From Rhyacophila brunnea (Eukaryota; Arthropoda; Insecta; Trichoptera; Rhyacophilidae), in NCBI GenBank assembly GCA_022495005.1, contig JAGYXB010000825.1:2914001-2978000 (forward strand): 64,000 nucleotides of DNA. The letters run 5' to 3'. A program made the position numbers and the translations under genes. The notes under the pieces are model-generated. The model had not been told where the DNA came from, searched no databases, and saw only the letters and a program-made list of their open reading frames with translations. This document shows positions 44,923 through 55,909 of the stretch, piece after piece; within the stretch, counting starts at the first letter, position 1; each line of letters starts with the position of its first letter.

Positions 44923-45017
44923 TTAGATAATTACGACGATTTTAACTAGTAGTTATTATCGCTTATTGAATTGCGTTATAAGGTATGCTATTGGTTTTAG
45001 TATATTAAATTAAGTAC

Positions 45018-45230
45018 CTTAAAATTCAGTATATTGGCTATTTTTGTTTGCTGCTGGCTTCCTGTAAACTGTAAATCAACAAGAACCGTGTTTTATTTAG
45101 ACATTATTTATGTCAGTACTATACGACCGAAAGAGGTTGGACGCACTTTAATATTCGGCCATATTTCCCATTCAACATTTCACGGTTAAGTGTGATACGG
45201 AGAACTGCATACGTACAAGTTTCCCGACAC
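45018..45230 (+). repeat. Telomere-motif element, 3' fragment
   Basis: Corresponds to the second half of the element at 3495-3911, from TATATTGGCTATTTT through CAAGAACCGTGTTTTATTTA, TCAGTACTATACGACC and CATTTCACGGTTAAGTGTGA to GTACAAGTTTCCCGACACGA. The first half, including the TTAGG-type run, is missing. Confidence 0.7.
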
Positions 45231-45710
45231 GACTCTCCATAAGTACTTTGAAATTTCCACCAAGAAGTACCTTGTTGTATATTATTTATAATAATATTGA
45301 AGAGTCAAGAGCTTTCCTCCGGTAAACTTCTGCGAACCCACCAAAATCATATTATTTAAAAATTGGCAAAAGCTTTTTTATCGAAAGGCTTTGTCATAAG
45401 AATAATATAGATAGTTACATGTTCAAAAAAGTTTGCGAAACGATGTAACTATACAAACAAACCAATTCAGGAATTCAGAAAACGTTATAACTGCTAACAT
45501 CGCTGGAAGGTCAGGTAAGTCTTTGAGAACAAAATCGTTTATGAATAAAAAACCTGGATAGATATATTATTTTTGTTATATATTATTTTCACCTACAAAT
45601 ATTTTTGATATTTATGGCCTTCAATAAATACAAATATAATGATGTTACAGCTATAAATGTAGTTATGTATATAAATAAAATTTTGAAAACGAAAAAAACA
45701 TACTATTTTA
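45231..45710. other. Intergenic, nothing recognised
   Basis: AT-rich DNA between two repeat copies. Confidence 0.35.
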
Positions 45711-45714
45711 TACA

Positions 45715-46195
45715 GAATAAAAAGAACTTTTTATATACCACGTTTTTTTTAATTTTCTGTTGAATCATATAAACTTGACAATTATATGTAGGTAATAATT
45801 TCGGACAAATAATGCAATTGTCAACAAATCATTTTTTTGCTATTTTGCAACAAACAAACAAATATAGAATATACTGAAATGTCATTTTGATTTCCATAGT
45901 AACGCACGTATATATTAATAATTTTATTGCCAGGACCACCCACTTAGCAACCAATAATAGTGGATTGGATTACGGATTTCTTCCGAAATAATTTTCAAAA
46001 TTAACTGAAAATGAATTCAATTCTGCGTAAAGATGGCTAAAAGTATTACAAGAATGCATTGGCATCGTGTTCTGATATATTCTAAAAGTTTAAAATGTCT
46101 AGCTAGTCGGGAAGTTAGTTAAAATCAATTGCAAGATTTGTACCGGATAAAAAACCACCGGACAAATAAGAATACAAGCTAAGAAAAACGTTGTA
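45715..46195 (-). repeat. Dispersed repeat D, copy 3 (inverted)
   Basis: Reverse complement of 41095-41575 with scattered changes and a different insert near 45775-45860. Shared blocks include CCATAGTAACGCACGTATA and CTTGCAATTGATTTT (in complement). Copies 2 and 3 form a widely spaced inverted pair about 4.1 kb apart. Confidence 0.8.
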
Positions 46196-46718
46196 AAATA
46201 GAACAGTGTTCACAATATTACACTATTGCGTTTGTATGTCAGACCATTTTTTTTTCAAATAATAAAGTGTGACTTACAGTATTTTACCCGAAAAATACGT
46301 AAATAATAAGGTCTTTATAAAAATGCAATATAAAAGGCACCAGTTATTAAAAGAAATCTTACGTAAAAGCTCCCACAGCGAAAAGTTTCAAACTAAACAA
46401 ACTTAAATACTTCCGAGAGCGTAAAATTTTTATTAGAAGCGCCGCACGGACTGGATTTTTATGCTTCTTAATTTGTTTTGAATGCGGGAAGGTAGTATAA
46501 ATCAAATAGTTGAGAAACCATAGTGGAAACTAATTTACATACGTATTCCATAATATTATAAATGAAAAAATTATATATAATTAAGAAAGGAAAATCAAAA
46601 TTTTTATATACCTATCATTTACGTATAGTAAATAAAGAATAATATAAAATGACTTTTCGATTTTAGTAATTCTATACATATTTAGGATATAATCTTTATA
46701 GACGGTTGACTACAAATC
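46196..46718. other. Intergenic, nothing recognised
   Basis: No feature supported. Confidence 0.35.
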
Positions 46719-46721
46719 TTA

Positions 46722-47574
46722 AGCGTCAATTACATTGAGCTACTTTACGAGCTATTTGTTGGCGAATTTACAATCAACCTGTAAAGTCGCCCAGTGTAAT
46801 CATCGAACAAGCTAACAAGCAGATTGTAAACACTCTACCAAGAAAAGTTGAAAGCCGGCATTGATATACTACTGGATGAATCATAATATGATTCTTAAAA
46901 TGACGCCCGATTTTCAGCGACTCGGCCGGTGTTAAAACTTACTGTTTTAATATCAGCGGACTTAACCCGATATAAGCTCACTTAATATTTGTCTTGAAAA
47001 CTACCTGGCAATAATTATGAGTAAGCCCGATCTAGCTTGCATCTTACTCTAACTAATAGTCAGCGCATGACGGCTTGCTCTGTCCGCTCAGACATGAATT
47101 TTTGGTAGCTTGCAAGCTTTGGGTTGCAGACATCCTTAGGGTCACTATTCCAAGAACATAAATTAAGTTTTACAGCCAGGGCAATACGGGTGAAATTCGG
47201 GAATCCATGTTAACGGTCTTAACGCATTATACCTACAAGGAAATATTATTAGACGATATTCGTAATAATAATATCTTCTTTTGTGGTACATGTTTAAAAT
47301 GACACTTGTATGGGAACTCCTCATCTAGTAGTATATCAATGGTCAACTTTACACGCTACACACCGGTGTGGGTCTACTGCGTCTGCGCAGTAGAGCGCAG
47401 TAGCAACCTCCCGGTAATAAAACGAACTACGTTCTGTCAAAATAGTCACTGGCTTGTGGCTTCTCAGCGAATGGAAAGTTTTGTGTGTCATCATCATAAT
47501 CGCAGTAGCTGGAATCGCCCGCTATTAAATTCGCCAACAAACAGCTTGTAAAGTAGCTCAATGTAATTGGCGCT
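46722..47574. mobile_element. TTA-flanked inverted-repeat element, long copy
   Basis: The ends AGCGTCAATTACATTGAGC and its near complement (GCTCAATGTAATTGGCGCT) continue into TACTTTACGAGCT and TTGGCGAATTTA, giving about 50-bp arms. TTA flanks both sides (46719-46721, 47575-47577), a PIF/Harbinger-type duplication. Related to the 182-bp element at 62995-63176. The 853-bp interior has no transposase; its origin is unknown. Confidence 0.82.
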
Positions 47575-47783
47575 TTAGCTTTATATTTTATTATTAAAAT
47601 ACTTTTGTAACGGTAGCTATATAGGTATAACGAATCAGTTGTCAATGAAATTAAAAAAAAATCGTGATTTCGCACACTTCATTGTTCCCTTTTCAAAAAT
47701 AACAATTTTCAGTGATCCACTCCACATCCGGGGAAAATTCTGTCTCTATCTCTAGTAACTATTTACTAATAATAAAACTATAA

Positions 47784-48872
47784 CCTGTACTTAAAAAAAA
47801 TCACCTTAAGTGCAAGAACGTAGTGATCGAACGAGAAGAAGACGAAGAAAAAGAAAGAAGAAAGATCAGGAGAGCTAGCAAACGCCTAGCTACCGAAAGC
47901 CCCGATCTCAAAATTGCAAAAAAACCAGCTAAACTGACACCGAAAAAGCCAGACATGCCAAACCTCAAAACGGCAGAACCAACAAAGGACAAAAAAACAG
48001 ACAGACCGAAAAAAATTCCGCCGGTCATCCTTCACGATAAAAAAGTATTCAGGAATACAATGGCCAAGCTGAAAGACGCTGGTATCACTATTTCTGACGC
48101 GAAAAATATCAAAACAGGAATATCACTCACCCTGCCAGACTCAGACTCTTACAGGCTGGCAGTTCGGATCATGGACACAGACAAGACTGAATACCATTCA
48201 TATAACCTCCAAGAGGAAAAACCACTAAAGATAGTGATCAGAGGTATCCCTGAAGAGACGACTGCTGAAGAAATTCGCAGTGAACTCATTGCACTGGGAT
48301 ACCCGATCAAGAATGCCTTCAGGATGACCCAAGGGAGCCAGAAGAAACAGATCCCGGTGATTCTCCTCGACGTCGAGAAGAGCGGCGAGGCCAAGAATAT
48401 CTACAAGCTCACCTCCATCTTCGGATTATCCATCCAGGTGGAGCCGCTACGCAGAAGAACGGCGGATGGACAGTGTCATCGCTGTCAGGGCTTTGCCCAC
48501 TCCGCCTCCTGCTGCCACGCTACTCCGATGTGCATCCGATGTGCTGGCGAACACCTCACCTTGGATTGCAAGAAGAAGAATACGACCGATTCCGCCAAAT
48601 GCGCCAACTGTGGTGGCCCTCACCCGGCCAACTACAGAGGTTGCCCAAGGCACCCCAAACACGCCAGATATGCGTTTACAAACGCCGACAAGCAATTTCA
48701 ACAACAGCCCAGACAACGCAAAGAACCGCAAAACACATTCAAACCAGCTTGGATGAACACAACCAACAGAACCACGGAGCCAGACCAAATCAATGAAGCG
48801 CTGATGGCGCTCAAGAACGCCATCGATATCGCCAACGAACTCATGAAAAGACTAACCAGCAAAAGGACCTAG
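47784..48872 (+). CDS. Jockey-type LINE ORF1 (gag-like), orphan
   Basis: A nucleic-acid-binding protein that packages LINE RNA. The charged N-terminus is followed by a PRE_C2HC-type domain: K-P-L-K-I-V-I-R-G-I-P-E-E-T, then L-L-D-V-E-K-S and I-Y-K-L-T. Three zinc knuckles come next: C-H-R-C with H and C (CX2CX4HX4C), C-I-R-C (CX2CX3HX4C) and C-A-N-C-G-G-P-H-P-A-N-Y-R-G-C. The frame is open from 47784 and is 349 codons from the GTG at 47823, but the first in-frame ATG is at about 47952, so the true 5' end is lost or the start is non-standard. No ORF2 follows. GC content is visibly higher than around it. Zinc knuckles are undamaged. Confidence 0.88.
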   Translation, partial: PVLKKNHLKCKNVVIEREEDEEKERRKIRRASKRLATESPDLKIAKKPAKLTPKKPDMPNLKTAEPTKDKKTDRPKKIPPVILHDKKVFRNTMAKLKDAGITISDAKNIKTGISLTLPDSDSYRLAVRIMDTDKTEYHSYNLQEEKPLKIVIRGIPEETTAEEIRSELIALGYPIKNAFRMTQGSQKKQIPVILLDVEKSGEAKNIYKLTSIFGLSIQVEPLRRRTADGQCHRCQGFAHSASCCHATPMCIRCAGEHLTLDCKKKNTTDSAKCANCGGPHPANYRGCPRHPKHARYAFTNADKQFQQQPRQRKEPQNTFKPAWMNTTNRTTEPDQINEALMALKNAIDIANELMKRLTSKRT

Positions 48873-49085
48873 ATCCACACCAAAGTATAGATAGAAACGA
48901 ACGAGCGCCGACAAGAGTGAAGAAAGAAGAAAAAGAAACACAATTTTAATTCTAACCAACAAGCCAAGATGCAGACAATACAGAAAAACCCGCAAGGGAG
49001 GAGACTTCCATCATACGCCATCATACAGATGAAAGGGATATGGGGCTTGCCCCGGTGCCCTACACGCCAAACATACCACAACAAT
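48873..49085 (+). other. LINE spacer-like sequence after ORF1
   Basis: Purine-rich then GC-richer sequence with the same composition as ORF1. It holds an open frame from 48969 that does not resemble an endonuclease. It may be the ORF1-ORF2 spacer of the element, cut off by the GC-rich palindrome. Confidence 0.4.
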
Positions 49086-49227
49086 CGCGCGGCGGCGGCA
49101 CGGCGGCGTCTTGCAAAACTCAAACGTATAACCGTGTGTAAAATGTTCGTAGACAGTGTCTTTTTTGGGGCATAATACACACGGTTATACGTTTGAGTTT
49201 CGCAAGACGCCGCCGCGCCGCGCCCGC
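49086..49227. mobile_element. GC-rich palindromic element
   Basis: Two arms of about 50 bp flank a 36-base centre (49141-49176). The arms read GCGCGGCGGCGGCACGGCGG, CGTCTTGC and CTCAAACGTATAACCGTGTG, with the complement on the right. The GC-rich outer halves stand out sharply in this AT-rich DNA. Likely a small non-autonomous transposon; no clear target duplication. Confidence 0.68.
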
Positions 49228-50220
49228 CAAATGACTACGGCCGAGCACTAACATTTATGTAGTTGTGTGCGTAATAATTTCAAAAAGCTTATTTGGAAAT
49301 AAAACAGCACAAATTTAAAGAAAAAACAACTATTTAATAAATCAAAATAACAAAGGTGATCACATTCTATTGCTCACAATTTTTAATATTCAATTCTGAA
49401 ATATTCAAAAAAAAAAAAAAAAACTAACGAGAAAGAGATACTCAGTGTTGTGGTATATTTTGCCTATACCAGGAATAGTACCACCTGTCGACATAAAATA
49501 TAATTAACGGTCACATTCGATAATGACGTACTCGTCACAAAACAGTTGACATAATACATTAAACTGACGTTAACCGAACTCATATATTATGTAGATTATA
49601 AGGAGTATATTATTTTGACTATGACCGATCATAATATAGGCCTTCACAGATTGGAAGGTTTCTATTTTTATAAGAAATAGATGTTAGCCATTTGCTCAAT
49701 CTATTAGATCCATACTCTTGATTCCAAACACAATATGTGTATTTTGTCAGACACAGGATTCGCACATGGGACCCATCAATATTACCAGATGCGTCGTGGG
49801 CAGATATAAGGAGTAGTCGATATCAAACCTTTCAATCAAGCAGTTCAAAAATAATCTCTCAATTTAATAATCGTTCCACGCATATTGTATTTGTCCGTAA
49901 TATACTAAAAAACATAGATGAAAACTACCAAAATAATCAAGCCATACTATAATGTAACATTAAAAGAATCGCGAAACAATAAAAAACCGTAAAAACAATT
50001 CTGTGTTTGTTAATCAAATATGTATCCATATTAAAAAAAACTAAAATTAGTAGTTGGATGTTTTTTATTTGCTCAGTGTCTCCCTACTCTACAAACCCCC
50101 TAAAAAACAAACAAATTCATCACAGTATTAAATCACCAAATAACAGTTAGTGTACTGAGTCTATTGGAAATTACTCTCACAACAAGTTGTTGTTATTGAC
50201 TGTCACTTTTATTACCTAGC
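49228..50220. other. Intergenic with one MITE-end fragment
   Basis: At 49686-49713, TTAGCCATTTGCTCAATC and TATTAGATCC match, inverted, the right end of the element at 36893-37225. An A-run lies at about 49408-49423. Otherwise unrecognised. Confidence 0.4.
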
Positions 50221-50223
50221 TTG

Positions 50224-50930
50224 CTATAATATATAATAATATAATAGATACTATATTGTTATTTTGTAAATATATTTGTTTTGTAATTATTGACACACTG
50301 TCAGTCAATATTTGAAATGGAATGGGAAAATATGTGCTTGGTTAAAGCAACGTAACTGCTTACTTTGATATAGAAAAATGAAATTATATAACCATCATTT
50401 ATATATTTATTTATACAAAAAATATTATGTTATAATATGGATAATATTATGTTATACAGCTTAAAAAATATATACATTTTTATTTATTCTGACATCCACT
50501 GAATCGACTCACCCTTGGGGGTTGGGTCGGAATGGGCTTCTGACATTTATAATAATATGTAATAATAGTAATAAGCTATGTTGTATGTAAAAATTAGCGT
50601 GAAGAATAAATTGTAACTAATGATTTAAAATTGTAACTAATAACTGTAAATTGTAACAAATGATTTAGCCGACCGACAAAAATAAATATTGTTTTCCACA
50701 ACTAGTTGTTGATTATTTGATCCAGTCCCAGACCATAGTCCTATCAGTACATAATATACCTATATATATATATATATATAAATTATATATATTATATATA
50801 TATTCTGTTTAAACTGTTTTAACTAAGCACATATTTTCCCATTCCATTTCAAATATTAACTGACAGAGTGTCAATAATTACAAAACAAATATATTTACAA
50901 AATAACAATATAGTATCTATTATATTATAT
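50224..50930. mobile_element. Inverted-repeat element with ~115-bp arms
   Basis: Left arm (to about 50346) and right arm (from about 50815) are complementary through AATAGATACTATATTG, TTTGTTTTGTAATTATTGAC and GAAATGGAATGGGAAAATAT. The interior includes a TA dinucleotide tract at about 50760-50812 and a GC-richer patch at 50490-50550. Non-coding and unclassified. Confidence 0.75.
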
Positions 50931-50935
50931 ATATA

Positions 50936-51186
50936 TGTGTCGCTAGATTTCAAAATCAGCCAAGTCCATAATAGATGAATAGGAGAAAAACAGCTTTTTG
51001 TTTTCTCAAATACACAGTCACAAGGGTGAAAGTTTATATTATTTCGAGTATAGAATATTTAAAATTAATAAACTCCACATTTTGATAATGCAGAAATGTT
51101 AGAAAGCAGTAGTTCTTCAGCAATTCACAAAAATGTAAAAAAATACCTAAAGGTGGACTTAGCTGATTTTTAAATGTAGCGACACA
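50936..51186. mobile_element. 251-bp element with ~33-bp terminal repeats
   Basis: The left end TGTGTCGCTAGATTTC and following AAAATCAGCCAAGTCCA match the complement of the right end (TGTGTCGCTACATTT, then AAAATCAGCTAAGTCCA) with a few mismatches. Flanking AT-rich DNA hides the target duplication. Non-coding. Confidence 0.75.
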
Positions 51187-51229
51187 TTATATACTTGACA
51201 TAATACTACATAGGATCTATATTATAGGT

Positions 51230-51776
51230 CCAGGGTTGGCGAACATTTTTACGTGCGCGTGCTAAAATTTACCAAACCACTGTCTGACGTGCCGAGCAGT
51301 TTTTCATGTGGAAAAAAATACAGCTCTCCCATGATACGAAATACATACCTACTGCTTTATTGCCTTCATTAATCATGTCATACTCCTTAGTCCACCAACT
51401 TCGAAAGTCTCTGCTGCTTGATTGTCTACTTGCCATGTTAAATAGGATTTATTAAATTAAATAAAATGCATACATTTGTTGTCACTGACTCTTGTTACGG
51501 CAAACATGAGCTGGATCTAATAATTATTGTAACTAATTACAAACATAACCTCTAATGATAACACATTTGTTTTGGCTACACTGCCATTGACAATTAATGT
51601 TAACGGCAGTGTTGCCAGCCTAAAAATATTATTTACGCGTACAGAAAGATGAAAAATATAAATGAAGAATCCGGAAATTCTATGTAGAAAAAAATTAATT
51701 TGTAAATTGTTCACGTGCCAGTTGAATTTTCATACGCGCCAACTCTGGTACTCGTGCTATAGGTTTACCAACCCTG
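51230..51776. mobile_element. Non-autonomous hAT element
   Basis: Ends CCAGGGTTGGCGAAC and GGTTTACCAACCCTG are hAT-type inverted repeats. A perfect 8-bp duplication, TTATAGGT, lies at 51222-51229 and 51777-51784. The 547-bp body has a short minus-strand frame from about 51434 (M-A-S-R-Q-S-S-S-R-D-F-R) that might be a scrap of a hAT N-terminus, but that is weak. Confidence 0.88.
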
Positions 51777-51784
51777 TTATAGGT

Positions 51785-52286
51785 AAATAGATGCATATTT
51801 ATTTTCTTGGAAAACTTTTACACAGTTGGGCAGCAAAAATAAATTGAAAACAAGAAACATACCGCATAGCTGGATATGTTCATAATTCATCTGCGTTGAT
51901 GAGTCGGACAATATTTGCGAATGGCGTCTCTCGCCGTAAATAATCGGTTGGAAGTAACAACAAATGACGACACCAATCACGCGGATAATAATTAACATAT
52001 GTGGTATATATCGATATAAATTAATATGCGCGCAAACAAATAAACGATGCATGCAAACTGTTCAAATGCACTCTTTGTATTGTACCGCGGAAAGTGATGG
52101 AAAACGTGTGCAAGTACACTGACAAAAAAAAACAAATACGTGTGGACATGCTCGCAGATTTAAAAAAAAATCTTTTATTGGAAGAAGCGACACGTGGTAC
52201 CGTCGAGTGTTGTTTTGATTAAAGCGTTAAATTTTTTTGGATGTAGACTGTCCAAACTAAATTTAATTTACAACATGCTACATAGT
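51785..52286. other. Intergenic, nothing recognised
   Basis: No feature supported. Confidence 0.35.
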
Positions 52287-52295
52287 TTCAAATAA

Positions 52296-52669
52296 GGTTA
52301 CATGTAAGTTGTACGTATGCAGTTCATCGTGGGACACTTATTCGTGCGCCGCAGTACGTGAAACATGAGTTCGTATGACATTTTATCAAATGACGCGTTC
52401 TTCGTTGAACATTTCATCGAGGAATACATTTGTACGTATCTTCGGCGATAGCTTGCAAATAGTACTGTTCCAATTAGATTAACCCTAACCTAACCTAGCA
52501 AAAACATCTCCACATATTGTAGCAACGTACAAATGTATTCTACGGTGAAATGTTCAACGAAGAGCTCGTCATTTGATTAAATGTTACACGAACTCATGTT
52601 TCACGTACTGCGGCGCACGAATAATTAGTGTCCTGCGGTGAACTGTTTACGTAAAAATTTCCGGATACA
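52296..52669 (+). mobile_element. Telomere-motif inverted-repeat element, copy 4
   Basis: From GGTTACATGTAAGTTGTACG to TTTCCGGATACA, flanked by a perfect 9-bp duplication, TTCAAATAA, at 52287-52295 and 52670-52678. The centre reads AACCCTAACCTAACCTAGC, a TTAGG-type run on the other strand. Closely related to copy 3 and in opposite orientation to it. Non-coding. Confidence 0.9.
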
Positions 52670-52678
52670 TTCAAATAA

Positions 52679-54205
52679 ATGCATGTTTACGTGTATTTGT
52701 TTAGCGGCAAAACTTTACAAACAATAATTATTGTATAGTAATTGTATAAATATCGGTCATTGTAATTATTATTGATGGAATTGACTATTGAATTGAGTGA
52801 ATCTAAATCAGTTAAAATTCTTGCGGTTTTTTATATGTGGATAATAAATAACACGGTGAAGGTACAAATCAATCTGCAATGAAACATGGTGCAATCGTAT
52901 AAGTAAACCTCCTTTAGGTTTCGTTGTTGTATACAGTGACGTCGCGTGGGGGAAGGGTGGTCATGGGTTGCTTAAAGGCGGCAAACGAATACGAATATTA
53001 TAACGTTTGAGAGCAGTGACGATTTTCCGTGAAGCGAACGATGCAAAAACTGCCGACTTAGTCGTTTAAAAATAATGGAAGCATTCAAAATCAAGAAAAC
53101 CTATCCTTTTATTCATATTTTTGTGTTGTGATAAGCAAATTTTGTGGTTTAACGCCAATGAAAATGTTCACAGGGAGGCTCCAAGCCTGTCAGAGCCTCA
53201 TACTAATAATATATAGAGAGTGCCTATTTTTCGTCAAAACGAAGCCGTGTTTCTTGCGTATAATGCACAGTAGAACCTCAATTTTTCATCAACTTAACTA
53301 TGAAACGTTATACCATTGTGTTGCTTCTCACCAAATTTAAACACAGTTAACCATATTATGTTCAACTAGAATAACTAAAAATAATTACCTACCACTAACT
53401 TTATATTTAACACAAAAACAATAAATTTCAGCTCGCAGTTTTTAAATTAATGTAATCAGCAAATTCCATATTTATTAGCTACGCTTACAAAAAATATTTA
53501 ATTCAGCAGTAGAAATTCTATTTTACTCTAAAGTCTATCGCATAGAGCGGAGATATAAGCGTGCCGAATACTTCTCACTCACACTTATAGCTCGTTTTTG
53601 TTCAGGCCTTGCCTCAGTCCTACACGTGCTTAAAACACTGCTGTTTGAGACTATATTTCGTGGAAATGCTCTAATTCTCAGTAGATAATAAAATATATCG
53701 TTAGGTATTCAACAAATTTGCATTCAATTTGAGACTAAACAGAGGAATGACATTCTAAGTCTATTTAAGGGGAACACTTTGCCTAGGGATGTCACTGGTT
53801 GTACTTACATTTTTGTTACGTCTTCCATACAAGGTTATATTCAACGTCTTTCGAGAGTTAACATTTAACAAATACTAGTATTATAATTCTATCAAATAAG
53901 TTAAACGTATATTAACTTTATGAACTGCAATGTAAACCGAATACGTCTTATGAAAGTACAAATAACGTGGCACCATGCAAGAAGCTATTGTATTCTGACG
54001 GCATTGGTGTACTTCGCGAGACAGTTTTGTGGGTTGGAATATTCAGAATGCACATTTCAAAGCTTCTTATTTGAGTTGAAATGACTCTCTAGTAACGCGA
54101 TGCGGAAAGTTTGATGCTGCACTGCCAGGGTTTACAATATGATTTGACATAAGATAATATCTGTAACTCTTTCAGTAGGTATATGAGTAAGTCTGTCACC
54201 ATCTA
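52679..54205. other. Intergenic, nothing recognised
   Basis: An open frame of 70 codons at 53128 resembles nothing. No repeat partner found. Confidence 0.35.
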
Positions 54206-54985
54206 ATATTTATTTATTTATTTTATTTTATTTGGGAAACCTCACAGTCGACATTGCAAGTACATATTATAACATTTTACATAATATAAAAGGACTAAAT
54301 AATGGGTTTCCACATTTATTATTACATTTATATTAAATTAAAACAAAGCGAGAGAGAAGAAACATCTTTTAAATAAGTATATAATATAAGGTAGGTGTTT
54401 GCGTGCGTGTAGTAGGCTTTGGAATTTATTGCGGTAGTGTGAAGTTTGTTTTGTATGTTTTATCACAAATTGTTTTTGTGAATGTGTCAAATGTTAGGTG
54501 TAAAATGTCTGTATCGCTGAAAAGATTATTGTACGTAGTCATCATTCTAACGAATACAGCATTACTAGCGTAGTTAGTGTTGTGTTTAGGTATATGGAAT
54601 AATTTTTGAGAGCGCGTGCGTTTCTGGGGCTGGACTGCACTATTTCGATCGAGTCAATGGCATTATGTATGATTTGGTGTAGGAATTTAATGTCGTGGAC
54701 AGTGCGTCGTGATTCCAGGGAGTTGATGTTGTAGTTATGTGTGCTGGTGGAATTATGTTGTGTTACTTGGGTTGGAGGTGATGATTTGTGATATCTTAGG
54801 TACTCGATGAATCGTTTTTGTACTTTTTCAAGTCTGACTTTTTGTGATTAATAGGTGGGTGACCAAATAGTAGAAGCAAACTCTAAGATGCTGCGTACGT
54901 AGGAGAAGTAGTTTTATGACGTGTGTGTTGGTGAATGGCTTACTTGTACGCAAAAAAAAACCTAATGCTTTTGAGGATTTTTGTG
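54206..54985 (-). pseudogene. LINE reverse transcriptase 3' end with A-rich tail
   Basis: The minus strand, over two frames, reads N-D-H-I-A-Q-K-S-S-K-A-L-G-F, then T-Y-V-R-S-I-L-E-F-A-S-T-I-W-S-P, R-L-E-K-V-Q-K-R-F-I-E-Y-L and R-R-T-V-H-D-I-K-F-L. This is the C-terminal RT region of jockey/CR1-like LINEs. The downstream end is an (AAATA)-type tail at 54208-54232 on this strand, the usual LINE 3' terminus. Frameshifts and stops make it non-functional. The catalytic part is missing through 5' truncation. Confidence 0.85.
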
Positions 54986-55284
54986 CAATGTGATCATTAT
55001 GAATATATGCAATTACAATAATAATTAATTACTCGTTTTGTTAATAATATATATTAATAAAATTCATTGAGTATTAAGAGAGCTTAGTTGAACAGATGAA
55101 ACATATTAGAAAGGGAGAAGACATAATAAAAGAAGCAAGGTGCTAGAAATGTTTTTAAATGTGGTTTTAAAGTCTAAATGTGATTTTATTCAAAATATTT
55201 TCTGTTGAAAAACTAAGCCACACCCAAGAATTTTGACAGGTGGCACTGCCAGCTGGTAATTTTCTAGAAATTTTAAAATGGTCA
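54986..55284. other. Intergenic, nothing recognised
   Basis: No feature supported. Confidence 0.35.
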
Positions 55285-55289
55285 TAACT

Positions 55290-55385
55290 GAAGATAGAAT
55301 GTATCATTGAAGCAGACAAAACCGGTCTTGATCATTATCTAATTATACTGAATAAGTAAGTACTACATATTGTGTTTTTTTTATT
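55290..55385 (+). repeat. PLE terminal-repeat relic
   Basis: ATTGAAGCAGACAAAACCGG then TCTTGATCATTAT, followed by GAATAAGTAAGTACTA and a T-run, lines up with CTGAAGCGGACGAAACCGG, TCCTAATATAT and GGAATAAGTACTAT in the 24-31 kb PLE. The hammerhead-like core is mutated (GAAA is now AAAA). An old solo fragment of the same or a related PLE. Confidence 0.65.
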
Positions 55386-55497
55386 ATAATTCATGTAAAA
55401 ATTGTTATTTATTACCTTATGAAATATGGTTGCCATTTTTGAAGGGACTTGAAAACGCTAAAAAACTGTTAAAAAAATATCTGCATAGTCAGAACCT

Positions 55498-55572
55498 GTG
55501 TCGGTAGCTTAATTGGTAAACTACTTGCCTGTCATAAATAGATATGGATTAGAATTCCACTCTATGGATGAA
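55498..55572 (+). repeat. tRNA-derived (Asp-like) SINE or pseudogene
   Basis: An A-box-like TAGCTTAATTGGTAAACTAC, an anticodon-loop-like CTGTCAT (GTC, as in aspartate tRNA) and a B-box-like GGATTAGAATTCCA occur at roughly tRNA spacing. Stems are poor. A tRNA-derived SINE head is the best guess. Confidence 0.45.
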
Positions 55573-55909
55573 GTGTGTTGAAAATCGTATGTAGTTTTTG
55601 GATTGAAACCGTAATTCGTCGGCTGAATGCAGAACTATTCTATTCTAACTATTCTCACATTTGAAATATTTTTGAAGGGAGTTCTTTGAAACAGCCTAGT
55701 TAAATTATTTATTATGTGTATGAATAAATGTATACATCATATTTTAGAAGGACAATTAATAAAAATAATGATGCATAAATGTGTTTATATAAATAATAAA
55801 TAACTTAAATAGGATGTAAGGTTCATCTTCAACACTATTTTCTTGTTTCGTTGCAGAGACCATAAGAATATAATTGATCGAAGTGTACTGTCTTTCAATC
55901 TGTAAGTAT

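Noticed and set aside
48149..48796. Several open frames overlapping the gag-like ORF1 on both strands
   Set aside because: They arise from the GC-richer composition of ORF1; the ORF1 frame alone has family motifs.
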